Shown here piece after piece: positions 45,639-56,577 of a stretch of 64,000 bases of DNA. Below the pieces are notes generated by a model. That model was not told the origin of the DNA. It did no database searches and saw nothing but the letters and a program-made list of their open reading frames with translations. Position 1 is the stretch's first letter; every line of letters begins with the position of its first letter. The position numbers were made by a program, and so were the translations under genes. Source of the DNA: Helicobacter valdiviensis (lineage in GTDB: Bacteria > Campylobacterota > Campylobacteria > Campylobacterales > Helicobacteraceae); contig NZ_NBIU01000002.1 in NCBI RefSeq assembly GCF_003245365.1, positions 89,253-153,252 of the forward strand, written 5' to 3'.

Positions 45639-46760
45639 CTAATAAATATGATGGTTATTTTCTAATTCTTTTTTGGTGAGTTTTACTCTATCCATAGCTT
45701 TCCAAACATATGCAATATAGCCCAAAACAAAAGGGGTTAATAAACTTACATATCCCATTACACTCAGTGTATAATAGCTAGAGCTTGCATTAAAAATATG
45801 TAAAGAATCTTCTAAATTTATCACACTTGGATAAAAAACTTTATTCCCAAATCCCAAAGTGCTAAGCAAAGAAAAAACTGCCAAAACACTTCCTAAGCCT
45901 AAAATAAAAATTGCTTTTTTATAGAGCTTACATAAAAGCATTATACCAGCTATTACTAAAATTACCCCCAAAATAAATAAAATTGCAAAAAAAGGCAAAT
46001 TGAAAAAGTTTAAAAGATAAATATTGGATACTATTTCTACCATCTTTCCTTTAAGGATAAAACCTTCTTTTAAAAATATCCAAGTTAAAAATGCTAAAAA
46101 GAAAATTAAAAATAGTATCCCATAAATTAAAGAGCCTTTTTTGATTTTAGAATACAAACTCTCCTCATCAATGTGATTTAAAAAATAACCCAGTGCTAAA
46201 ATTCTACTTAAAAATATAAGTGCAATTCCAAGAAGATAATTATAGGGATTTAAAAGTGCTTCTAAGCCTCTAGCAGCTCCTTTCCATTCTACAAAATTTC
46301 CTTCTTTTAAAATAAATTCTGCACCGCTAAAAAATGTGCTAAGTGCAATTCCTATCAAAAGAGGGGCTAATATACCATTAATCCACAAAAAGATTTCATA
46401 GGTTCTAGTGCCTAAAAAATTTCCTTCTTTTTTTCTGTATTCATAGCTTACAGCCTGTAAAATATAACAAAATAAAATGCAAAGCCAAACCCAATAAGCT
46501 CCACCAAAACTTACGCTATAAAAAAGAGGAAAAGCAGCAAAAGCAGCTCCACCAAACATTACTAAGTTTGTAAAGCCAAGCTCCCATTTTCTCCCTAGAG
46601 AGTTAATGAGTAATGTTTTTTCCTCCTCATCTTTAGGTAGGGTAAAAATAAGCCCTTGACCTCCTTGCACAAAGAACATAAAAACCAAAAGTCCTCCCAA
46701 TAGGCTTAAAATCCCCCACCAATAAAGCTGTAATTCCTCTAAATCTAGCCCAAAAAACAT
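45639..46760 (-). CDS. cydB: Cytochrome bd ubiquinol oxidase subunit II
   Basis: 373 residues with about nine membrane helices. The start GLDLEELQLYWWGILSLLGG and the internal arrangement are those of the CydB/CioB family, and it directly follows cydA (9 bases). It forms the oxygen-reducing bd oxidase with CydA, working at low oxygen and without proton pumping. Confidence 0.92.
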   Translation of the reverse strand: MFFGLDLEELQLYWWGILSLLGGLLVFMFFVQGGQGLIFTLPKDEEEKTLLINSLGRKWELGFTNLVMFGGAAFAAFPLFYSVSFGGAYWVWLCILFCYILQAVSYEYRKKEGNFLGTRTYEIFLWINGILAPLLIGIALSTFFSGAEFILKEGNFVEWKGAARGLEALLNPYNYLLGIALIFLSRILALGYFLNHIDEESLYSKIKKGSLIYGILFLIFFLAFLTWIFLKEGFILKGKMVEIVSNIYLLNFFNLPFFAILFILGVILVIAGIMLLCKLYKKAIFILGLGSVLAVFSLLSTLGFGNKVFYPSVINLEDSLHIFNASSSYYTLSVMGYVSLLTPFVLGYIAYVWKAMDRVKLTKKELENNHHIY

Positions 46761-46769
46761 ATTCTCTCC

Positions 46770-48323
46770 TTAATGTGCAAAACCTTTTTTAATTTGCTTT
46801 ATAATAATTCCTATCTCTGCAAGAAGCAACGCACTAAACAATACTAAAAAAATGAAAAATGAAATTTTGATATTTACACTGCCTAGATTTGTTGCTGCTA
46901 CACTTACTGGCATAAGATCTTGAATAGCCCATGGTTGTCTGCCAACTTCTGCTACAATCCAGCCACATTCTGCGGCAATATAACCTAAAGGAATAGTAAT
47001 TACACAAAGCCATAAAATTTTTCTAAATTTTGTAATATCGTTTGCCATTGCCAAATAAAGCACGATAATAAATAGCACAAAAAATAAACTTCCTAAGGCC
47101 ACCATAATATGAAAGGTATAAAAAGTAAGTGCAATAGGTGGCACAGCTTCTTTAGCATCTTTTAAATATCCATAACCAAAATAAGCCATATTTTTTTGCA
47201 CCTTTTGCACTAATTCTTGCTTTTGCTCATAGGATAATAAGTCTAGAGTATTTGCTCTTTTATGTTCTTGATAGATAGAATAAGCCTCTAATGCAATTTT
47301 ACCTTTAGCAATCTTCTCATCTACCCCCATAATCCCACGCTCTTTATTCCCATATACTAAATCATTAATTCCAGCTACAAAACTATCAGGACTTCTATGT
47401 CCTAAAATAGATAGTGCATAAGGGATAGTGATGTCAAATAAAAATGTGCTTTGCTCATCTCCAATTTGTTTGTTTGGATTTAAGATGCCAAATGCCACAA
47501 GTCCTGCTCGATGTTCTCCTTCATAAATTCCTTCCATAGCTGCTAGCTTCATTGGTTGTTTTTGGGTAACTTGATAAGCACTCTCATCCCCACTAATAAA
47601 TAAAAATACAGAAGTGATTAAGCCAAAGCTAGCTCCTACAACAAGGGATTTTTTAGCCTCTATTTTGTCTTTATTTTTTAAGATAAACCAAGCAGATACA
47701 CCCACTACAAGTAATGCTGAAATCACATAACCGCTTGAAACTGTATGTAAAAACTTAGAAATTGCCACAGGAGAGAGTGCTACTTCAACAAAATTTGTCA
47801 TTTCATTTCTTGCACTGTCTAAATTGAAGCTTGTGCCAATGGGATATTGCATCCAGCCATTAGCAACTAAAATCCAAAAAGCACTTAAATTAGAACCTAT
47901 TGCTACTAGCCAAGTAGAGAGCAAGTGAAAACGCGCTGAAACCTTATCCCAGCCAAAAAACATCACTGCAAAAAATGTAGCCTCTAAAAAGAATGCCAAA
48001 AGTCCTTCAATCGCCAAAGGAGCGCCAAAAATATCCCCTACAAACCAAGAATAATTTGCCCAGTTTGTCCCAAATTCAAATTCCATAATAATACCCGTTG
48101 CAACCCCAATGGCAAAATTAACTGCAAAAATACCTAGCCAAAATTGTGTGATTTTCTTCCATTGCTCATTTTTAGTTTTTACATAAATGCTTTCCATAAT
48201 TGCTAAAATAAAAGATAACCCCAAAGTTAAAGGCACAAACAAAAAATGATAAATGGCGGTTAGGGCAAATTGTGCTCTACTCCAATCTACGCTAAGAGCT
48301 CTCTGTGCTAATTCTTGTTCCAT
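46770..48323 (-). CDS. cydA: Cytochrome bd ubiquinol oxidase subunit I
   Basis: Carries haems b558, b595 and d. 517 residues: RAQFALTAIYHFLFVPLTLG with the axial His near residue 27, the GWIVAEVGRQPWAIQDLM signature near the C-terminus, FFLEATFFAVMFFGWD, and a short quinone loop. ATG follows GGAGAT. Confidence 0.95.
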   Translation of the reverse strand: MEQELAQRALSVDWSRAQFALTAIYHFLFVPLTLGLSFILAIMESIYVKTKNEQWKKITQFWLGIFAVNFAIGVATGIIMEFEFGTNWANYSWFVGDIFGAPLAIEGLLAFFLEATFFAVMFFGWDKVSARFHLLSTWLVAIGSNLSAFWILVANGWMQYPIGTSFNLDSARNEMTNFVEVALSPVAISKFLHTVSSGYVISALLVVGVSAWFILKNKDKIEAKKSLVVGASFGLITSVFLFISGDESAYQVTQKQPMKLAAMEGIYEGEHRAGLVAFGILNPNKQIGDEQSTFLFDITIPYALSILGHRSPDSFVAGINDLVYGNKERGIMGVDEKIAKGKIALEAYSIYQEHKRANTLDLLSYEQKQELVQKVQKNMAYFGYGYLKDAKEAVPPIALTFYTFHIMVALGSLFFVLFIIVLYLAMANDITKFRKILWLCVITIPLGYIAAECGWIVAEVGRQPWAIQDLMPVSVAATNLGSVNIKISFFIFLVLFSALLLAEIGIIIKQIKKGFAH

Positions 48324-48331
48324 TTTATCTC

Positions 48332-48541
48332 CTAAAAATTTACTAAATTTTTACTAACAAACTCGCTTCTTTCTTCTTGTGTAAGAAAACGCTCCTTAAA
48401 ACCCTCTCCATAAATGAAAATTTTCAAAAAACAAAAAATTACAAGCAATTTAAGAATGATGACTATCCATAAGCTTTTTCCTAAACTCATATTCTTAAAT
48501 CCCTCATAATAAAGTAAAAAAATCTTTTTGAAAATTCCCAT
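48332..48541 (-). CDS. DUF4492 family protein at head of cyd operon
   Basis: 69 residues with one membrane helix (about 22-44) and an amphipathic N-terminus (KKIFLLYYEGFKNM). Matches DUF4492, found just before cydA in epsilonproteobacteria and Bacteroidetes. It ends 8 bases before cydA. Probably a small assembly or structural part of the bd oxidase. Confidence 0.8.
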   Translation of the reverse strand: MGIFKKIFLLYYEGFKNMSLGKSLWIVIILKLLVIFCFLKIFIYGEGFKERFLTQEERSEFVSKNLVNF

Positions 48542-48932
48542 TGTTATTTCCTAAATGTAAAATAAAATTGCAATTCTATTCTTAGAAAAATTAAAAAAAA
48601 CTAAAAAATAAAAATGTCTTTAAATGCTTATTTTTAGGACTTTTTAAAAGGTTAAATAAATTTAAACTTATTGATTAAAATTTATTGTTTTCTTTTCTTT
48701 TTTATATAAAATTTAATTATATTATTTATAATAATTAAACTATTTTTATATTTTTTAAGAATTTTTATTTGGAGGTAAAAATTAGTAATGATTTTATAAG
48801 ATAGAAATTTAGGTTGCAGTAGTGACTTATTGATTATGAGTAATTGTTTGGGTATTTTATTTAGCTTTTAATAAAGGTGATAAGAAAGGATTTTGTAGAG
48901 TTTATAGCTTATAAGAAGTGTAAATAAACCAA
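48542..48932. other. Promoter region of the cyd operon, no gene seen
   Basis: About 390 bases of very AT-rich DNA without a plausible coding frame. It must hold the promoter of the minus-strand cyd operon. The only clear structure is a perfect 9-bp inverted repeat, TTTAATTAT/ATAATTAAA (48712-48720 and 48731-48739), with a 10-base gap, a possible operator. Confidence 0.5.
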
Positions 48933-48957
48933 ATTCCCATCAATTAAAGATGGGAAT
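48933..48957 (-). terminator. Hairpin after the ATP-grasp-like gene
   Basis: Perfect 9-bp stem ATTCCCATC/GATGGGAAT with a 7-base loop, 8 bases downstream of the minus-strand gene's stop. On the minus strand it is followed by TTGGTTTATTT. Likely a terminator, moderate because the T run is broken. Confidence 0.6.
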
Positions 48958-48965
48958 GGTGCTTT

Positions 48966-50039
48966 TTAATTTCCCTTTTTCTCATTTACAATAGAAATGA
49001 TATTATCTCCTACCATAAGAGCAATTTTTTCCATAAATTCTTCAGGGCTTGTAAAGCCTACACAAGAACAATTAATCTCGCCCAAAACATATTTATCATT
49101 ACCTTTAGAATCTGTATCTAAAATAAAATCTGCCGTCCAAATCAAAGGTAAATCATAATTGCCAAGTTTGCTTCTAATCTCTGGAAGTTGTGCTAAAAAC
49201 CAATCAATGAGTGCTTTCCATTCTTTTGGCTCATCATAGCGGTATTTTGCACCACTAAATAAAGTCGCTGAAAATGCATCTCCCCCTTCTGCTGGTTTTT
49301 TATGTACCACATACACAGGAGTTTTATAAAGCATTAAAATCCTGATTTCCCCTTCTTTAATGCGTGGTAAAAAAGTCATATCTACAAGCATTCCATTATC
49401 GCCGATGATATATTGCTCGCAAAAATCCATAAATTCTCCAAGCTCTCTTACTTCTGTATGATTATCTTTGGCTTCTGTGCAGATAATTTTTGTATTGAGT
49501 GGCAAAGATTCGCATTTATGATACATATCTTCACTTTCTAATCGCACACGCCAAATTCCTTCGCCTGTAGAACCACGATTTTGTTTTAAAACTCTTTCAC
49601 CTTTCGCTAAAGTTTTAGGGAAGGTTTCTTTAAAAATTTTTATATCATAATAAGCGTAAGTATCATTAGGAACCAAATCGGTATCGGCTAGTTTTGTGAG
49701 TGCATCTTTAGCACCATAGCCTACCATAGCATCTGGATGGGGCATACCTATAAGTCCATCTTCGCATAATTTTCTTAATACATCAAAATAAAGCTTTTCT
49801 TCTTTTAGATTTCCTGGATTTACACGAGATACATAACCTACAGCATTATTTTTTACATATTCATAGATTTCCTTTCTTTTATTTTCATCTCTTAAAATAG
49901 CATCATCAAAAAACACAACTTCTGCTTCAAAACCTTTAGCTTTGAGTGCATTTACCATAGGCATAGTATCTTTTCTGTGTCCATCAGCACCTTTATCACT
50001 ACCGCCTTTTGCTTCAAAAAATACAATGTTTTTATGCAT
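48966..50039 (-). CDS. Cj0069 family ATP-grasp-like protein
   Basis: 357 residues. RVLKQNRGSTGEGIWRV resembles an ATP-grasp lid, and YVLGEINCSCVGFTSPEEFM a metal-binding end like that in ATP-grasp ligases. The start IVFFEAKGGSDKGADGHRKD is typical of the Cj0069 family of Campylobacter and Helicobacter. The chemical role is not known. ATG after AGGAGG; monocistronic. Confidence 0.75.
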   Translation of the reverse strand: MHKNIVFFEAKGGSDKGADGHRKDTMPMVNALKAKGFEAEVVFFDDAILRDENKRKEIYEYVKNNAVGYVSRVNPGNLKEEKLYFDVLRKLCEDGLIGMPHPDAMVGYGAKDALTKLADTDLVPNDTYAYYDIKIFKETFPKTLAKGERVLKQNRGSTGEGIWRVRLESEDMYHKCESLPLNTKIICTEAKDNHTEVRELGEFMDFCEQYIIGDNGMLVDMTFLPRIKEGEIRILMLYKTPVYVVHKKPAEGGDAFSATLFSGAKYRYDEPKEWKALIDWFLAQLPEIRSKLGNYDLPLIWTADFILDTDSKGNDKYVLGEINCSCVGFTSPEEFMEKIALMVGDNIISIVNEKKGN

Positions 50040-50233
50040 TATTTCCTCCTAGAATTAAATATATTTTATAATTCTATCAAAAAGAATTTTAAATAATGAA
50101 GTTATTTGGATAATCTTAAAAGCGTATTTATAAAATTTGCTACAATTTGCTACTTTTAGTAGGGGAATAATTTTTATAAAACAAGCCAAATTAAAAGAAT
50201 AATTATATTGTTAGTTGAAAAATGTAAAAAATT

Positions 50234-50998
50234 TTATAAAAATTCATTATAGATAAGTTTTGCTACCATAATAAAAGAGATACAAACAATTAAGGGTTTT
50301 ATAATTTTTATACCATATTTAATAGCAAGTCGTGAGCCAAGATTTGCACCTAAAAATTGCCCCAAAGCCATCAATAATCCAATGCCCCATAAAATATTTC
50401 CACCTAGTGTAAAAATAAGCAATGAAGCTAAATTTGTAGAAAAATTATAAAGCTTTGCATTGCCAAGAGCTTGTGTAAGCCCAAAGCCTCCTAAAACAAT
50501 TAGTGCAATCATCAAAAACGAACCTGTTCCTGGTCCAAAAAATCCATCATAAAATCCAATTCCGCCTAAGGCTAACATTAAAAAGCCTTTGTGGATATTT
50601 GTAGCTCTGTCTTCTTCTGTGATTTTTGGCGAAAAAAGAAAATAGATTCCAAAAGCACAAATTAACAAAGGCAAGAATTTCCTTAAAAAGCTAGTATCTA
50701 CAAACTGGATGCTAATTGTGCCAATCCCTGAAGCAATAAAAACCAAAAGCGCAAAAGGCAAACAAGATTTTAGATTAATATAGCCTTTTTTGTAAAAATG
50801 CAAGGTGGCAGAAAAGCTTCCAAAAGAGGATTGGAGCTTGTTTGTAGCGAGTGCTTGTAAGGGGGGAATACCTGCTAAAAGCAGTGCTGGGATAGTTATC
50901 ATCCCCCCACCACCTGCTATTGCATCTACAAACCCCGCTACAAAGGCAGCTAGAAATAAAAGTCCTATAATGTCATAAGATAAATTAAGCTCTAGCAT
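50234..50998 (-). CDS. TauE/SafE (TSUP) family membrane permease
   Basis: 254 residues, about eight membrane helices. FVDAIAGGGGMITIPALLLA and QALATNKLQSSFG match the first TSUP repeat, and DGFFGPGTGSFLMIAL the second. These proteins export or import sulfite, sulfonates or similar anions; the substrate here is unknown. It starts 9 bases after the PhnA-like gene stop. Confidence 0.9.
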   Translation of the reverse strand: MLELNLSYDIIGLLFLAAFVAGFVDAIAGGGGMITIPALLLAGIPPLQALATNKLQSSFGSFSATLHFYKKGYINLKSCLPFALLVFIASGIGTISIQFVDTSFLRKFLPLLICAFGIYFLFSPKITEEDRATNIHKGFLMLALGGIGFYDGFFGPGTGSFLMIALIVLGGFGLTQALGNAKLYNFSTNLASLLIFTLGGNILWGIGLLMALGQFLGANLGSRLAIKYGIKIIKPLIVCISFIMVAKLIYNEFL

Positions 50999-51007
50999 TT
51001 TATCTTC

Positions 51008-51217
51008 TTAAATTTTCTTCAAGAAGCAAGTTTTTAGCACGATTGTGCCCATTTTATCTACTTTGGCTTCAATTTCTCCATCATTATTTGTGAGTTTAAT
51101 ATTTTTAATAGTTGTTCCGCGTTTTAGATTAGAGTTAGCACCTTTTACTTTTAAATCTTTAATGAGGCTTACACTGTCTCCTGTATTTAATTCTGTTCCA
51201 TTGGAATCTTTTGGCAT
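51008..51217 (-). CDS. PhnA-domain protein (YjdM-like, short form)
   Basis: 69 residues equal to the C-terminal PhnA/YjdM domain (DSNGTELNTGDSVSLIKDLK, KRGTTIKNIKL, KVDKMGTIVLKTCFLKK), lacking the N-terminal zinc ribbon. Despite its name the domain has no proven phosphonate role. Forms a small operon with the TauE/SafE gene. Confidence 0.85.
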   Translation of the reverse strand: MPKDSNGTELNTGDSVSLIKDLKVKGANSNLKRGTTIKNIKLTNNDGEIEAKVDKMGTIVLKTCFLKKI

Positions 51218-51301
51218 TTTATCTCCTAAAATTAAAAATTTTAAGAGATTATATAAAAAAATATTTTAAAATAAGCAAACCAAGAATATAAAGGGCATTT
51301 T

Positions 51302-52561
51302 ATGGAGCTGTTACCAGATTTTTTGAAGATCAAAAGGGCTAAAGAAATTTTAGGGCAACTCTCTTCTAGCCAAAGAAGGGATTTTTTATTAGATTGTGCG
51401 GATAATTTATTATCGCTTAAAGAAGAAATTTTAAATGCAAATGCAAAAGATTTGCAAAAAGCCCAGGAAAATAACCTTAATGCTTCTATGTGTGCAAGGT
51501 TAAGATTAGATTCTAAAAAAATAGAGGTTATGGCAAATTCTTTAAGAGAAATTGCAAATTATAAAGATCCTCTAAATCGTGTAATGGAGGGTTTTAGCAA
51601 TCATTGTGGTTTGAAGATAGAAAAAGTAAGTGTGCCTTTAGGTGTTGTGGCTATTATTTATGAATCGCGTCCTAATGTTACAAGTGATACTGCAGGACTT
51701 TGTTTTAAGAGTGGGAATGTAGCAATTTTAAAAGGAGGTAAGGAGGCACAAAATTCTAATGAGGCAATTATTCAAGCATTTTTTGGTGCATTAAAAAAGC
51801 ATTCTTTGCCACAAGAGTGCATTACTCTGCTAAAAAGTATGCAAAATAGGGAAGAGTTAAAGGAGATTTTAGAGTTAGAGGGGCTGATTGATCTTGTGAT
51901 ACCTCGTGGGGGAGAGGGGCTTATTAAGTTTGTTAGCACTTATGCGAAAATGCCTGTAATCAAACAAGATAAGGGAGTGTGCCATATTTATGCCCATAAA
52001 ACTTGTAATCAAAGCCAAGCAATAGAAATTGTTATAAATGCAAAGACTTCCTATCCTAGTGCTTGTAATGCTTGCGAAACTTTGCTGATTGATAGGGAAA
52101 TTGCCAAAGAGTTTTTAAATAAATGTGCTTTAGCTTTAAAGGAAAAAGATGTGCAACTTAAAGGCACAAAAGAATGTTGCGAGGTTTTAAATGGGTGTGG
52201 GATTTTATGCGAGGAAATAGGGGAGAGTGCTTTTAATAATGAATATGGGGAGAATATTATTAATTTAAAAATTGTGGAAAATCTTAGCGAAGCATTAGTG
52301 CATATTTCTACTTTTAGTAGCGGACATAGCGAAGCTATTTTGTGTGAGGATTATAGTATAGCAGAAGAGTTTTTAAATAAAGTGGATAGTGCTTGTGTGT
52401 ATGTAAATGCCTCTACACGCTTTAGCGATGGAGGAGAGTTTGGCTATGGAGCGGAGGTGGGTATTTCTACTTCAAAATTACATGCTAGAGGTCCTATGGG
52501 TGTAGAAGCACTAACTAGCTATAAGTATAAAATTAGAGGTGATGGACAAATTAGGGGGTAA
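51302..52561 (+). CDS. proA: Gamma-glutamyl phosphate reductase
   Basis: Second step of proline synthesis, reducing glutamyl phosphate to the semialdehyde. 419 residues of the aldehyde dehydrogenase fold: PLGVVAIIYESRPNVTSDTA, CFKSGNVAILKGGKEA, catalytic Cys in YPSACNACETLLID, and RFSDGGEFGYGAEVGIST. No proB is next to it. Confidence 0.95.
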   Translation: MELLPDFLKIKRAKEILGQLSSSQRRDFLLDCADNLLSLKEEILNANAKDLQKAQENNLNASMCARLRLDSKKIEVMANSLREIANYKDPLNRVMEGFSNHCGLKIEKVSVPLGVVAIIYESRPNVTSDTAGLCFKSGNVAILKGGKEAQNSNEAIIQAFFGALKKHSLPQECITLLKSMQNREELKEILELEGLIDLVIPRGGEGLIKFVSTYAKMPVIKQDKGVCHIYAHKTCNQSQAIEIVINAKTSYPSACNACETLLIDREIAKEFLNKCALALKEKDVQLKGTKECCEVLNGCGILCEEIGESAFNNEYGENIINLKIVENLSEALVHISTFSSGHSEAILCEDYSIAEEFLNKVDSACVYVNASTRFSDGGEFGYGAEVGISTSKLHARGPMGVEALTSYKYKIRGDGQIRG

Positions 52562-54015
52562 TATTTACAAAGGTATTTTATTGTGAGCTAGGATTTTTAG
52601 CTTTTGTTTGTTAGCATTAGCTTTAGTTTGTGAAAGTTATTTGAGTTTTGCTTGAGATTTTTTAGAAGTATTAGTTGGTAACTTTTAAAGTTTGATACCC
52701 ACAATTTTTAAAAGAAAACCCATTTTAGTAATCTTTAAATGTTGGTTTGTTATCTCTTAGTAGCCCATTTGGAATTTTACTTATTAGTTCATCTTAGTTT
52801 TAGATAATTTGCAAAGCATAAAGTATTTATCCTAATATAAATATGGATAAAAGCATATATAGATGATAGGTAGAGATAAAATATTTTTGTATTTAGACTT
52901 GCTAATGGCCTTGTAAATCCTGCACCCTTTCTATCTACCATATAAAAATTGTTTTTAATAATCTTCTCTATTTGCAAAATACAATATCTACCAGCAATCT
53001 GCAATCATTTTGGCTATATTGTGATTTGCATAAAATACAAAATAATATTAAATATATTATTCCTAACTTTATTGTTTTTAGACTTTATAGAATATTCCTT
53101 TTATGTAAAACTTAATGCAAATTGGTGTATGGATCTATACCATAACTTATCCTAAGTGATATTATTTTATTGTTATAAAGGGTTTTAGCATAGGAAAGAT
53201 TGCAATCTACATAATAAATTATAATACTAATATACTTTTTATTGTTTCTTCTTTGGTTCAAAATTTTAGCAAAATTAATTTTTGTAAATTGTTTTTCTAT
53301 GTAGAAATGCAATAAATCATGGTAAAAAAATATCACATTTTTTATTTTGCTTATTGTCACGACCAAAATAAAATTTATGATTATTGTTCTAAATTTCAAA
53401 GCTTCCACCTACATTAATTTCAAAAAAAAATAATTAATATTATCTAAAAAATCTTCCTTTGATAACACAGGGAATTTGATCAAAAATGCGGTAAGAAGTT
53501 TGCCAGTCTTCATATTTTTAGCTGATTTTAAAAAACTCTTTTAATGACTTCTCGTTAAATTTCCACCCTTTACAAGCTTTTTCCAAGCCAAAATATTGTG
53601 TATTTAACAATATTGAATTATTAATGTAAATTTTTTCAATTTTGGAAAAATCTTTTATTGACAAATTAAGATTTTGTTCGGTTGCTAATGTTGAATTAAT
53701 AATCATGCTTGTATAGCTTAGCACCTTCACTGCTTGTCTTGTATGAAATTTTATCATGTTCATAGATATCTTTATTAGTTAAATGATATTGTGATTTTAA
53801 AAAATATTAAAATTTTATCTAAATATGATTTATGTATAATATTTTTTTAAAGAAGAACTTGGTGTGCATGGGGGTCCTTTAAAATATTATCAATGATTAT
53901 GAAAAATTATAACACACAAATTTATTCTTTTAATAAAAAGAAATGGATTTGTATTTATAAGTTTAAATTAGGTAACAAGTAAAAGGGCTAGAAAATATTG
54001 AAAAAGAAAAGAGGG
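52562..54015. other. AT-rich non-coding or decayed region between proA and acnB
   Basis: About 1.45 kb without an intact gene. Frames of 60-98 codons exist on both strands but are rich in Ile, Tyr, Asn and Lys, lack good ribosome sites, and look like remnants. One remnant with a nonsense codon is listed apart (53440-53763). No tRNA, IS end or repeat array was found. Confidence 0.5.
53440..53763 (-). pseudogene. Gene remnant interrupted by an in-frame stop
   Basis: An 81-codon minus-strand frame ends at TAA (53518-53520), yet the same frame goes on for 25 codons with normal-looking residues (YEDWQTSYRIFDQIPCVIKG) to a second stop. This suggests a nonsense-broken protein end. The upstream part (CKGWKFNEKSLKEFFKIS) also reads like real protein. 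Family not recognised. Confidence 0.4.
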
Positions 54016-54033
54016 TAATCCCAAAAGGGATTA
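54016..54033 (-). terminator. Terminator of acnB
   Basis: TAATCCC/GGGATTA 7-bp stem with a 4-base loop, overlapping the acnB stop codon. On the minus strand it is followed by CCCTCTTTTCTTTTTC. Likely intrinsic terminator. Confidence 0.65.
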
Positions 54034-56577
54034 GAAAGAAAAGTTTTCTACTAAATTAAAGTTCAAATAGCGATAAATTTGATCTTTTTTATCTTTAATC
54101 TTTTTGGGGATAAGGTTTAGATACTCTTCTTTTGTAGGGATTTTACCCAAAAGTGCACAAAGTGCTGCAAGTTCTGCACTCCCTAGATATACTTGTGCGC
54201 CTTTACCCATTCTATTATCAAAGTTTCTAGTAGAAGTAGAGAATACTACAGCATTATCTCTAACGCGTGCTTGATTTCCCATACATAAGCTACAACCAGG
54301 AAGTTCGATTCTTGCACCTGCTGCCCCAAAGAGTGAATAATATCCTTCTTTTGTAAGTTGTTGTGCATCCATTTTAGTAGGGGGAGCTACCCAAAGGGTT
54401 GTAGGAACCATACCCTCATCCCTTAAAACTTCTCCCAATGCTCTATAATGTCCGATATTTGTCATACAACTTCCTACAAAAACTTCATCAATTTTTTTAG
54501 GGCGTTTAGGATCTGCTAAAATCTCACTAAGCGTTGCCACATCATCAGGATCGTTTGGACATGCTAAAATAGGTTCAGTAATCTCTGCTAAATCAATTTC
54601 AATAATTGCTGCATATTCTGCATCTTTATCAGCCTTTAGCAATGTTGGATTGTCAATCCATTCTTGCATTCTTTGTGCGCGTCTTTTTAGAGTGGCTGCA
54701 TTTTCATAGCCATCTTTAATCATTGCTTCAATTAAAGTAATATTGGATTTTAAATATTCAATAATAGGTTCTTTATTGAGTGCTACGGTGCAAGCTGCCG
54801 CACTTCTTTCTGCACTTGCATCACTTAGCTCAAAAGCTTGTTCTACTTTTAAATCTTCTAAGCCTTCAATTTCTAAGATTTTTCCGCTAAAAATATTCTT
54901 TTTGCCTTTTTTCTCAATGGTTAAAAGTCCTTGTTTGATTGCATAATAAGGAATTGCATTGACAAGATCTCTTAGGGTAATCCCTTCATTCATTTTTCCT
55001 TTAAATCTTACCAAAACAGATTCTGGCATATCAAGAGGCATAGAGCCTGTAACGGCCGCAAATGCTACAAGTCCGCTTCCTGCAGGGAAGCTAATTCCAA
55101 TAGGGAATCTTGTATGTGAATCCCCACCTGTTCCAATAGTATCTGGTAAAACCATACGGTTAAGCCAAGAGTGGATTACTCCATCTCCTGGACGCAATGC
55201 TACGCCTCCACGGCTACTCATAAAATTTGGTAAAGTTGCATGGAGTTTTACATCAGCAGGTTTTGGATAAGCGGCTGTGTGGCAGAAACTTTGCAATACA
55301 AAATCTGCACTAAAGCCTAAGGAGGCAAGTTCTTTTACTTCGTCTCTTGTCATAGCACCTGTGGTGTCTTGGCTACCTACTGTGGTTACAAGTGGCTCAC
55401 AATAAGTTCCTGGTAGTATGCCATCAACCCCACAAGCTCTTCCTACCATTTTTTGTGCTAAGCTAAAACCTTTAGCATTTGATTTAGAACCAAGAGGTTT
55501 AGCAAAAATTTCTTCTTTGCTCATACCTAGTGCTTCTCTTGCTTTAGCAGTTAATCCTCTTCCGATGATTAGATTAATTCTTCCACCTGCTCTTATTTCA
55601 TCAGCCATTGTGTTAGGGTTTAAGTTAAAAGTAGAAACTACTTTTCCATCTTTGCAAATTTCTCCTTTGAAAGGATAAATATCAATCACATCACCTTCAT
55701 TAAGCTCTAAAACAGGTGCAATAATTGGCAAGCAACCACTATCTTCACAGGTATTAAAGAAAATAGGTGCAATTACCCCACCAATTACAAGTCCTCCAGA
55801 TTTTTTATTTGGAATATAAGGGATTTCTTCTCCCATATGCCATACAAGTGAGTTGCAAGCGGATTTTCTTGAGCTTCCTGTCCCTACAACATCTCCTACA
55901 TAAACAAGTGGATAACCTTTTTTCTTTAATTCTTCAATTCTAGCAAATGCATTTTGGGTTCTATTTTTTAGCATAGCTTGTGCGTGCAGTGGAATATCAC
56001 TTCTTGTAAAAGCATCACTTGCTGGACTTAAATCATCTGTATTGGTTTCCCCATCAATTTTAAAAACTACTGCAGTAATTTTCTCACTTAAAGGTGCTTT
56101 GCTTAAAAACCATTCTGCATTTGCCCAAGATTCTAGCACTTCTTTTGCAAATTTATTGGTTTTGCTTAAATTTACAATATCATTAAAAGCATCATAAACT
56201 AAAAGTGTGTGTTTTAGCGCATTAGCAGCAGCTTGTGCAATGGATTCTTCTTTAGCACTTAATGCATTAATTAGTGGAGAGATATTGTATCCTCCTAACA
56301 TTGTGCCTAAAAGTTTAATAGCAAGTTCTTTAGAAATACTTTCTACTTTTACTTTGTCTAGGATAATTTCTTCTAAAAACTCTGCTTTAACTTTAGCAGC
56401 TTCATCAACTCCTGGTGAAACGCGATTGGAAAGCAAATCAATAAGATATTCTACCTGCTCACCTTTTTTTAGAAGCTCTATGACTTCTTTTACTTGCTCT
56501 TTATTTAAAGGAAGAGGTGGGATATTTTGTTTTGCTCTTTGTTCTATTTGCTCTTTGTAATCTTCAAAAAAATTCAT
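54031..56577 (-). CDS. acnB: Bifunctional aconitate hydratase B
   Basis: Interconverts citrate and isocitrate in the TCA cycle. 848 residues with AcnB order: N-terminal helical repeat domain, then [20 protein letters not shown] and [18 protein letters not shown], then the cluster domains with [14 protein letters not shown], the Cys of [29 protein letters not shown] and [14 protein letters not shown] (4Fe-4S cysteines). ATG follows AAGGAGA. Confidence 0.96.
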   Translation of the reverse strand: MNFFEDYKEQIEQRAKQNIPPLPLNKEQVKEVIELLKKGEQVEYLIDLLSNRVSPGVDEAAKVKAEFLEEIILDKVKVESISKELAIKLLGTMLGGYNISPLINALSAKEESIAQAAANALKHTLLVYDAFNDIVNLSKTNKFAKEVLESWANAEWFLSKAPLSEKITAVVFKIDGETNTDDLSPASDAFTRSDIPLHAQAMLKNRTQNAFARIEELKKKGYPLVYVGDVVGTGSSRKSACNSLVWHMGEEIPYIPNKKSGGLVIGGVIAPIFFNTCEDSGCLPIIAPVLELNEGDVIDIYPFKGEICKDGKVVSTFNLNPNTMADEIRAGGRINLIIGRGLTAKAREALGMSKEEIFAKPLGSKSNAKGFSLAQKMVGRACGVDGILPGTYCEPLVTTVGSQDTTGAMTRDEVKELASLGFSADFVLQSFCHTAAYPKPADVKLHATLPNFMSSRGGVALRPGDGVIHSWLNRMVLPDTIGTGGDSHTRFPIGISFPAGSGLVAFAAVTGSMPLDMPESVLVRFKGKMNEGITLRDLVNAIPYYAIKQGLLTIEKKGKKNIFSGKILEIEGLEDLKVEQAFELSDASAERSAAACTVALNKEPIIEYLKSNITLIEAMIKDGYENAATLKRRAQRMQEWIDNPTLLKADKDAEYAAIIEIDLAEITEPILACPNDPDDVATLSEILADPKRPKKIDEVFVGSCMTNIGHYRALGEVLRDEGMVPTTLWVAPPTKMDAQQLTKEGYYSLFGAAGARIELPGCSLCMGNQARVRDNAVVFSTSTRNFDNRMGKGAQVYLGSAELAALCALLGKIPTKEEYLNLIPKKIKDKKDQIYRYLNFNLVENFSF

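Noticed and set aside
52789..53408. Minus-strand frames of 71 and 98 codons after proA
   Set aside because: No ribosome sites, biased Ile/Tyr/Asn composition and no recognised motif; treated as decayed DNA.
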